Assembly: GCA_014058105.1 (NCBI GenBank)
Contig: JACGCM010000715.1
Coordinates: 2,294,001-2,358,000, forward strand
DNA: 64,000 nucleotides
Direction of reading: 5' to 3'
Source: Kingdonia uniflora
Taxonomy: Eukaryota; Streptophyta; Magnoliopsida; Ranunculales; Circaeasteraceae
Shown here: positions 55,690 to 64,000 of the stretch, one piece after another
Numbering within the stretch: the stretch's first letter is position 1
Layout: every line of letters starts with the position of its first letter
Made by a program: the position numbers and the translations under genes
Notes under the pieces: generated by a model
The model's input: only the letters and a program-made list of their open reading frames with translations
Databases searched by the model: none
Told to the model about the DNA's origin: nothing

Positions 55690-58600
55690 TTAAGAGGTGG
55701 ATATGGGAACCTTACGAGACCCCGGTCCACCATCATGGGTCCCAACAACTTTGATTGAAAGACGGCGCTTGTATCGCTTGAGAACTGAGGCTAAGTTCTC
55801 TTTCCCTTTCGGGAAAGCTACGTCGCCTGCTGCAGTTCCTGTTCGGCCCTTGCGTGAAGAAACTGAGATCTCAACATCTTTGATTATGTCAAGGAGAGTG
55901 CTTGCACTTGTGCATTTCCCTCGTCCTGGTTTCGCAGTTGGTGGTAAAAGACTATTTGGTACTGACAAATTGGACTTCCTACCCTGTGCTGTAGGAATTT
56001 GAAGACAGAAACACGAAGGCAAGGGAGACCGTGGCTTCGAAAATGCAGCATCAAGAATTCCCTGTAGTAAACAAGAATTTTAGTCCAACTCTTTAAACTA
56101 CCACAGTATATTCTTATACAAATACCCGTATCAAAAAAAGTTATTACCAAAATGATACTAAGTTTCCAAAATACCCATATCTTTATAAAGTCGTTTTTGT
56201 CAGGAGAATTTATCGAGGCCAGATTTACACTGAAAAGTGAAGGACATCGTCACAAGAAAGTACTAGCTATTTTGAGAATTTTCAAAATTAAGTATCAATT
56301 TGATAACAAGTTTTTAAATGATAATTCTTAGAGGGATTTCCATTTAGTAAACATGTGGAAGATCTAAATCTGAAATTTGTCCACTTTTAGAACCAACCTG
56401 AAGTCGATTGAGGACGTAAGTATATTTCCCCCACAGTTCAGGCCTGCTTTCCATAAGTGATAGCTCGAGAATCCGGTGGATGCACCAGACCCCAAAACTC
56501 ACTATTATATCTGCTCGCCAAATGCAGCCCTCTCCACAATGAGGAACCGGCGATACTAGGATCTTGGCCAGTCCTGCCTCCTGGTTCTTCAGTGCTGAAC
56601 CAGAACAAGTAAGCTTCTTTTCGGAGGATGGGTATTGAGAATCGCTAACGCGGACCATCTGATTGATTTCTCTAGTTTCAGCTTCATAATGGTATCTCTC
56701 CCGAGCCGCCACTCGATCGATCAACTCTTCATCAACTCCACCATTATATCTGAACAACCAATCACATCCCTCCAACTTCAAGATCCTCATTATACAATAC
56801 CTGAAAGACTGAAGCAAGCTGGTCTCTGGATCCACGTAAGAAACAGATTTTGGAGGGGATAAACTAAGCCTACTTCCAATTCCACCACCTCCAACACCAG
56901 AAGTCTTTCCAGCAACACCAAATAACTGCTCAAAAGGTTGAGTAGACCAGAGTGACGTAGTATCTGAGCTTGTAGAGATCTGAACGGAGAGAGCATCTCT
57001 GTGAACACTGGGCTGAGGAAATTCGTCAAATGAAGAACGCACACCTGTCCTAGATCCAGAACTTGTATATAGGGAATGTTCATATGCTTTTTTAGCAACG
57101 GAAGGTCCAAAACCAGGGGGGCCATTCCATTTAGAACTCCTATCATTTGCAGAATCTCGAAGAGGAACTGCAAGCCCTGAAATGTCAGGCAAACTGTGGT
57201 ATTTCTTCGTGTAAGCAGGAGATCCAACATCCTCGCCAGGTCCAACAGCTAAAGAAGGATCATAATAGGGTCTCTCAGCTTGTAATCTGGTAGGTCTAGA
57301 TATCACAGGGTTATGCACACTAGATGCTGCATGCATAATGTTAATCTGATTTTGTGTTTTTTGTCCCAAATAATAAGTGAGTGGGTCTCTGTAGTTTGCA
57401 GGGTAAAAGGGTGTGGACGATAGGGATTTAGTGGTTGGAGAGTCCAATAGATTGTTAACGGGATCCAAGTTTCTATCAGTAGAAATTTTATTGAGATATG
57501 ACGAAAGTTGATAGCCATGTACAGTGGCTGGCTGGTAATCCCAACCTTGGGACGTTTGTGGCAGTCGCAAACTAGAATAGCGTCTCTCACTGATATCAAA
57601 TCCACTGCTAGAAGAATTCTGAATATATGCATCAGGAAGTTGAGAGCGTGAAGACCACGACGAGGATCCCGTGTGCAACCCGTAAGGTGACGATGACTCT
57701 ATACTGCTTGGCATCCACTGCTGCAAGGAAGAGTCGTACATATTTGAGTTAATCAGATAGCCAGGTCCTCTGTCTGCTACTGAAGGGTAGAATCCCAAAG
57801 ATCCCATATTTGTAGGCTCAATTTTAACCGAAGCGGATGATTTTGTTTCCAACACGAAAAATATATCCAATTTCTTTGCCTTAGCTTCTTGAGTTGCTTG
57901 GCCATGGAAGTCGTACAACTGACCCCAGAACTCATCGAGAATGGTAGTAAATTGACGCCTTCCAGCGCGTCCCAATCCAGATAATCTTGAAAGACTCCCA
58001 TTGCCGCTGCCTCCTTCATCATTTTTCAGACTAAGACTCCTAAAAGATCCTGGGCCCTCAGAAGTTGAAGGGGGACCACTCACAGAATCACCTCCAGGTA
58101 ACTCCTCGATCTCCCAAATATCCCCGTCGTCATCGTCCTTTGGAGCTCGTGAGTCTTTATCTATGCTCAAATCCTTTACGATTGGATCTAGAGATGCAAT
58201 GTTTTGTATAGTACCAACATCAGCAACAACCTTATCTATAATCGTTGCAGAGTCCGACTCAACTTTTGGCACAAAATCTTTAAAATTCTCCTCAATTGGA
58301 GGTATCTGAAGCTCGTGATTTGAGTCCAAGACGGATTCAGGTAAGTCAAATTCAAACTCCACGGATGAACAATCCAATGTACTCGGGACAGGTTGCTCCA
58401 AAGGTGTTTCTTCAACTGCTACATGATCCTCCACATGATATCTACCCTTGCCAGTATCATTTTCCTCTCCCTCTAGGTATAGTTCGGGTAAATTTTCTTT
58501 TAATTCCCAGTCCCACAAGTGTTCATCTTGTCTAACAGTTGCGGATTTCAGAGGTGTAGCTGCTAGCCAAAGCATCATAACAAGTGATGCACAAGATGTG

Positions 58601-61600
58601 GTAAGAAGAACAACATATGGAAGTACCATACTACTTCCCATGTTCCACTTCAAATTACCAACCCACTCACTGTTGCCAAAACACAACTCTACAACAAAGA
58701 TAATATTTAGGCCAAGCATCCCAATCAAGGTGGTCAAAGATATAAACTCCAGAAGCTGAGAGATTCTAAAAGCACCCATTATCGATCTCGAGGAGGCTAC
58801 ACGAAAAAGTGGGACCACGGAAGATGGAAGTGTCAAAGCCAGTACAACTTGAGAGAAAATAAGCAGTTGATATATACCCTCTGCCCCAGAATACCATGTG
58901 CAGCAAACAGACACAACAATAACAAAGGTTCTGATTGCTGCGCGATGAAGCCAAACAGGTAGGTCCATTTTGAATAAATCATGCAAGACTGCTTGCCCCC
59001 CGAGAATCCAAGTTAAGGTTGTTATGTGGCTAGATATGAATAGGACCAGAAAAAAGATTAAAGGTGCAATAGGACTCCTAAATACCTGTGAAACAAGTTA
59101 AAATAGGAAAACAAAAAGGAGTTAATATCTCTATAAGATTCTACGAAACCTTTAAACTGGCAGAATTTTACTCCTGATAAGAAAGAAAATAGAAACCTGA
59201 TCCATAAGGAAAAGTATATCCTGGAAAGTAAGCACAACAAGGCCCGCACTGTGAAAAACAGTTGCAGCTAAGTTCATCAGTAAATAATTCGCCAGAAAAA
59301 CGCCACTGAAAACACAAAGGATGGCAAAAAAATGCTCTTGACATAAGCCACTCTTGGATACGCCCAGAGAACCCTGCTGCTGTTTCTGCATGAAGATGAC
59401 ATACAAGCTGAAAAAAGTATAAAAAAAACAACTAGAAAACCAAAGAAATGAAAACAGGTATACTATTTGATGCAGAAGCATTAAAATTCAGGTGCCCGAA
59501 ATAATACCCGAACAAGTGCACAAAATCAGGATGAAAAGGAAAATTCGGGCGCCCGAAACATCATAAAATGAAGACATCTTTTGTAATTTCAGGAACAGAT
59601 TTGGGAGCCCGGTGCAGCATTCAACTTTCCTGGCGGGACTTTCCCATTTTATCAATTTTTTGTATTTTTCGTTTTTGGATGTTTTCCCGCTGAGAGGATC
59701 TTGTAAAATATTTAATTTCCTTTAACCAATGACCCTATGAACTATAACTCTATTAGATGGTTTAGGCTAGGGCGATTTGTTTTAGTTGTTGATTTGAGAC
59801 AGTAAATTTTTGAGATAAAGAACCCCTAGTTGTTAATTTATTAGATTTTTTCAGTTTATGACTTCATTCCATCATCCAAGAGAAAACTAGTCTATCTGAT
59901 AGTTACACTCAATTTTCGCGAACAACTCCAGCAGCTCCACTTATCCCCAACTTCAAAATTGCTCAGCACATTTTGCAGTACAAATGTACAAACTGTCATT
60001 CCAGATTTTTCTTTGCAAATAGATTTTATTCTCAATTTTATCCATCTAATATTTACCTTTATCTCAATATTTTCTCCCTTTTATGATGTTTCTCTCTTAG
60101 TCAGTTGCTCTTACAATATTTTCTTTGCCCCAATAACTTAACTCCCATATTTCTACCTCCTTACTCCCGGCCTAATTTATTTACGAATTTTTTTTGGGTA
60201 GGTTTTCTCACTCCATATTTTCTCCCTAAACTCTTTCCAGATTCCTCCTAACTCTCTATTTTCACTATCTCACTCTGGATAATGTATCTTTAAACTCTCT
60301 AGATCCAAATTTCCCCTCTAAAGAATACACCCCTCCAAATTTTCTCTATTTAAAAGTACAATCAGCAATCTCTGTAGATATTTTCTCTCACCAATTTTTT
60401 TGGAATTTACTCACTAAATTCTTTCCCAAAATTCAATTTCTTCCTTTACTTTCTTACTTGAAATTCTCCCTCTGTCTTTTCAGTTGAGTCCGCCTAGCAT
60501 AAGCCATCCCCGCATACTTGTCATATAAAACAACAAGGTGACGGTCGCACGACAACACACGTCCTGCATCAAATCAATGGTTGGATGAGGGTTCTCATAT
60601 GGCATCTTACGGATGCGGTGTCGTCTCAAAATACATGGATCGTTCTCACTTCTCCCTCACTTTGATTTCCTTTTCCCTTCCTGTCACGTCATGCCAAGTA
60701 GATACAGATCGGGAGGTGAAGTCGTGCTGTCCTTAAGTTTGGGACTTGATTCAGTGGAGAGAGAAGGAAGAGGGGGGACTGTTGCCCTTGGGCTATGGTA
60801 ATTCAGATATGGTCCCGTTAAACACTCAATGAGCTGCCAAAAAACGGCATGCAGATTGGTTACCATATGAGAATTATTTTCTGAGAAGCACACCAATATA
60901 TTATCTACACATTGTGTACAATAAAATAAACATATAGATTTTAATAAACAACTGCTCGAGTTAAACCCAGAGCAACATAAACATTGTTAAACTAATCTCT
61001 CATAAAATTGGCAATAACTAAATATCAACTTACTTATAAGCTATAACCAGCACAATGTATGGGCATCTAGATGTGCGAACGATGCACATGCAAGGATCAC
61101 TGAAAACAAAAAAAAAGGTACAAGGAAACTAATATAAGAAATCAGGGGTACCTGTACAATGGCAGAGTGGACGTAAAAATTGTGAGGCATAATGTTTGAT
61201 CCAAGAAGACTCATGAGAACGAATGCACTCTCCCCACTTAGCCTTGCAAGCACCCCGTTCATGCCAAGCGGGATTTCCGATTGGCTTAGGATTATTCCAA
61301 GCATATAAGAAATCAGTATAAACCCTGCTGTGCTTATAAAGAGAATTTCTGACTTGGATTTTTCCTGAGCATATAGAATCAGTGACAAAAATTACTGTCA
61401 ACACCAAAATAATAGTGGCAGTGAAAAGATAAAGAGATTAAAGAGCTTACCAACAGGATGCTCAAAAAAGGAAATAATACTGCATCAGTTGCAGTAAGGA
61501 GCAGACCTGTAACCAAGTTTACCCCTAAGAGAAGATTGAGCCCATGCGCGATGCCCAGGATCTAGAACAGTAAAAAAAAAAATCCCGGTTGAGACTCATA

Positions 61601-62378
61601 CATGATTCATTCTTGGTGGTGAAGATGTATTTAATAAAAACTCAACACACTTTTTCAGATCCACCATTTTATAGAAAGAATTGCAAACTAAAAAAGGAGA
61701 AGGAAAATTTGATGAAGATTGAAGAAGGATATGTACCATGGTGAGGTCCAGGACAATGACTGAAAGCTCTGCTTGAACTCCCAATATTATGCACGTGGAC
61801 TTGCTGTACTCCTCGCTGCAGATCTTTCGAGAAAGAAAAAAAACCCAAATGGGAATTGGAATATGAATAGATGACAAACACTATCCAGAAGAAAAAATCC
61901 TGATTAAAGTAATAGTGTATCTAATTATAATGATTATTTTCTAATCTATTGTATAAGAATCTGATACGAAATTATTTACTTAATTTTTATAAATATGACA
62001 GTTCGCAATAACCATAAAAACTGAACTTTCCCATTTAACTTACCCTCGCAAAAAATTTCTAATGGACCACAATTTCCAACAAAAGCAGATTTCGCAATTG
62101 AAATATGTGTAAGAAAAAGCAATGGGTACCTGCGCAAGATTCTTTCCTGTGACCACGCTAATACAAGCCGCAAGGTAGTGACAAAGGATTGCAGTGCAAT
62201 TGAAAGCAAGAATCAGTAATGCAAGATCAAACCCAAAACGAGAACCCCCCTCAACAACTGCAGACCACTTTCCAGGATCAACATATCCCACTGCAATTAG
62301 AAGAATAGGGCCAACAGTAGGGAATAGCCGAGGAACAATGCCCGACATTTCCTTAACACAAGTCATTCCAGCTTCCAT
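55690..62378 (-). CDS. EIN2: ETHYLENE INSENSITIVE 2, complete gene
   Basis: EIN2 is the central ethylene signal carrier. Its N-terminal NRAMP-like domain sits in the ER membrane, and its C-terminal part is released to act in translation and in the nucleus. Seven coding exons with GT-AG borders join in frame: 62130-62378, 61737-61823, 61451-61561, 61152-61364, 59197-59385, 56398-59085 and 55690-56061, giving 1,302 residues (about 1,294 in Arabidopsis). The start [20 protein letters not shown] precedes VGYVDPGKW. Membrane segments fill residues 1 to about 460, including [13 protein letters not shown] and MPHNFYVHS. The cytosolic part has [15 protein letters not shown] (646-660, near the CTR1 phosphorylation site), LWSTQPFEQ (about 995-1003) and [16 protein letters not shown]. 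The nuclear signal LKRYKRRL is at 1273-1280. No stop or frameshift was found, so the gene looks functional. Confidence 0.97.
59386..61151 (-). other. Large EIN2 intron (1.77 kb)
   Basis: This intron separates the exon ending [10 protein letters not shown] from the exon starting [11 protein letters not shown]. The donor (CAG then GTACCCC) and acceptor (CATGCAG) are clear. It is pyrimidine-rich on the plus strand at 60000-60480. It contains a perfect 14-bp palindrome TTCGGGCGCCCGAA at 59544-59557, with two degenerate relatives nearby. No other gene is evident inside. Confidence 0.75.
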
Positions 62379-62903
62379 TTTAGCAGTCTCCTCAAGTAAA
62401 TTAGCAAAAAGCCCAGTGTTCAAGGTACTCAAGTACTAAGTTGAGCTTACTGGACAAACCAACTACGAACTATCAAAACTCGATAAACTACACTGGCTTG
62501 TGCAACACTGCTTCAACTAACTCAACAGTCCTTAACAATGCAGCCCTGGTTTACAATATCATTCAGCAGGACATTTTCGAGTTCCACGATTAATCATTTT
62601 TGCGAGCACCCATGGAAAGGCCATCCGAGACAGAGTTCAATGAGGAAAACTTTGCATGCCCTTGTAATGTACTTGTGAGAAGAGAGCAGTTTTGTTTCTC
62701 TTTACATGAGAGTCTTGAAGATGACTTGCTATCTTGATAAACGAATTAAGTCCACTTGTGATCAAATAATCATTCTCCCAAATATTAATTGAATGAAGTT
62801 GTATGCGTATTCTATTGATTTTAAGCGAAATAAATTGACAACCATATCTAAAACTTGATCCAGAGGGTGCATTTCTGAGAACGCGCAATCAACAATTACA
62901 TCC
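62379..62903 (-). promoter_or_regulatory. EIN2 5' leader in exon 2, with upstream ORFs
   Basis: A splice acceptor (GTAACAG) ends at 62904, so exon 2 likely begins at 62903 and holds 525 bases of leader before the EIN2 ATG at 62378. It opens with a start-stop ATG-TAA (62896-62901). A 36-codon ORF follows (62762-62872, MHPLDQVLDMVVN onward), and further ATGs occur downstream. Such upstream ORFs usually lower translation of the main ORF. Transcript structure is inferred from splice signals. Confidence 0.6.
62762..62872 (-). other. Upstream ORF of 36 codons in the EIN2 leader
   Basis: ATG at 62872 is followed by MHPLDQVLDMVVNLFRLKSI and more, ending in TGA at 62762. It lies wholly before the EIN2 start. 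The peptide has no known relatives to me. It would be translated if exon 2 is spliced as predicted. Confidence 0.5.
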
Positions 62904-63251
62904 CTGTTACAACACCAAGAAATAATTCAATCAGTCAGATCACAATATTATTATCGTCAAAAAGAAGAACATCGATTCATTGAAGATACTCCCACAACCT
63001 CTCTTAAGTAACAACAAAAAGGGGAAGAACTCCCAAGTTTTCATCCAAATAAACCACTACAAATTGGGAACAAAAAACACAGCATCCTCTAATTACAGTA
63101 AGAAAGTGAAGATAACCCAAATCAGATCTTGGAAGCAAAGCACACATAGAGTAGAAGAGGATGAGAATCTACTAATAGTACTACTACGATGGATCTGAAA
63201 TCATAGGGGGAGTATTAGAATAATGAAAATTAGGGTTTGAAGAAGAGTACC

Positions 63252-63480
63252 TGTTTCGTCTCTCTCAACTTCAACTGTTTTTCTACTAAAGAGTCCGACG
63301 ACTCTGGAAGAGAGAAAATGAAAAGTGAAGATAATAAAAATTAAAAAAATAAATTAACGTTTTCTCTCTCTGTGTACTTGTGTGTTTGCTTGTCACTTCT
63401 TCTCTCTTTTTATTGTGTGCTTCAGGGTGTTGGGGAGCGATTTTTAGACCGACCTAGAAGAAGAAGAGGGAATTCTTAGG
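63252..63480 (-). promoter_or_regulatory. EIN2 non-coding exon 1
   Basis: On the minus strand a leader rich in TTCAACTGT and GAGAGAGACG-like text ends at CAG then GTACTC (63251), a good donor that would pair with the acceptor at 62904. The left edge of the transcript is unknown; a start further upstream is possible. Leader introns are common in EIN2 genes. Confidence 0.5.
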
Positions 63481-64000
63481 TTTCTTATGGAGTATTTTCA
63501 GATACATTTCTTCTTCTATGGGGGTCTTCAGATATAGACATAAATTATTTGATGGATCTTTCGATTGTGAGTACATTTTCGAACACTGCACCCGGATGTA
63601 GAATATTGCCTTTCCTTTCTTTTCTAATGAGATATCCTCCTTTTATTTCGTCTTTCCGATAATGAAATTTATCACTCACTCACACAATCTTTTTCGTCCT
63701 CCTTAGGATCACTACTTATATACAATAGATATTCCTAGAGATATACATTTAAGGAAATAAGAGTTACAATAGTAGAAGCTGACTTTGATATGAGTTTGTG
63801 AGATTTTCTATTTTTTGTGGTATGACTAAAATGCCACTAACCTACTCAATAATTCAAAAATAAATTCACATAATTTTGTTATAGTGAGTACTTACTTGAT
63901 GGCAACACGGCTAAGGCCATCGACCATTAGGGCCCACGCTTCTATTCATTTATAGGCTAAAAATGCACATAAACTTGCGCTTTCAACCAGCGAAGAGCCA
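63481..64000 (-). promoter_or_regulatory. Probable EIN2 promoter region (partial)
   Basis: The region has no coding signal. On the minus strand TTGTATATAAGTAG at about 63714-63727 could be a TATA box, which would place the transcript start near 63690. The promoter continues beyond the right edge of the window. Confidence 0.35.

Noticed and set aside
57777..58759. Several plus- and minus-strand frames inside the large EIN2 exon
   Set aside because: They overlap the verified EIN2 frame and have no features of their own.
60613..60801. 62-codon plus-strand frame in the EIN2 intron
   Set aside because: No similarity, no start context or splice signals, and it overlaps an equally long minus-strand frame.

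Overview
The window is nuclear DNA of a flowering plant, almost certainly a eudicot. It is AT-rich, its genes are split by GT-AG introns, it holds one full EIN2 ethylene-signalling gene, and most of the rest is plant-type transposable elements. No bacterial, organellar or CRISPR content was seen. The species cannot be fixed from the sequence alone.

Layout. (1) 1-5.6 kb: broken, partly inverted pieces of Ty3/gypsy elements that resemble the Tat clade (integrase, RNase H, gag, protease, LTR ends). (2) 5.6-8.8 kb: AT-rich DNA with no recognisable gene. (3) 8.8-23.5 kb: the remains of a CACTA (En/Spm) DNA transposon read on the minus strand. It has a TNP2 transposase (21.0-23.5 kb), a DUF4216 exon (15.4-16.1 kb) and a TNP1-like region (13.3-14.7 kb), with a palindromic subterminal repeat array near 8.8-9.1 kb. 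Between the array and the TNP1-like part lie fragments of at least four unrelated host genes, all on the minus strand: a serine carboxypeptidase-like terminal exon, an AGO4-clade Argonaute PIWI segment, an arogenate/prephenate dehydratase and a RAD54-type SNF2 ATPase. A Helitron (about 16.16-20.94 kb), with its own gene-like pieces, sits between two parts of the transposase gene. (4) 24.6-25.2 kb: a pseudogene of the C-terminal part of a myosin-binding (DUF593) protein. (5) 25.85-53.22 kb: a cluster of LTR retrotransposons, partly nested. It holds a Tekay/Del-like chromovirus with 2.8-kb LTRs, a minus-strand Ty1/copia element with an intact 5-bp target duplication, and two deletion derivatives of one SIRE/Maximus-like family. 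One derivative sits inside the copia element; the other has a hAT element in its 3' LTR. (6) 53.2-64 kb: the genic end, with a possible 62-residue membrane protein gene and the complete EIN2 gene on the minus strand (seven coding exons, 1,302 residues predicted), its leader exons and part of its promoter.

EIN2 is the only gene that looks fully functional. Every transposon coding region read in detail carries stops, frameshifts or deletions, so the repeat part looks like an old layered insertion zone. The most notable patterns are the four-gene patchwork apparently carried by the CACTA element, a TTCGAATAGAC-type motif cluster shared by the LTRs of two unrelated retrotransposon families, two SIRE-like elements that both lack reverse transcriptase and integrase, and short upstream ORFs in the predicted EIN2 leader.
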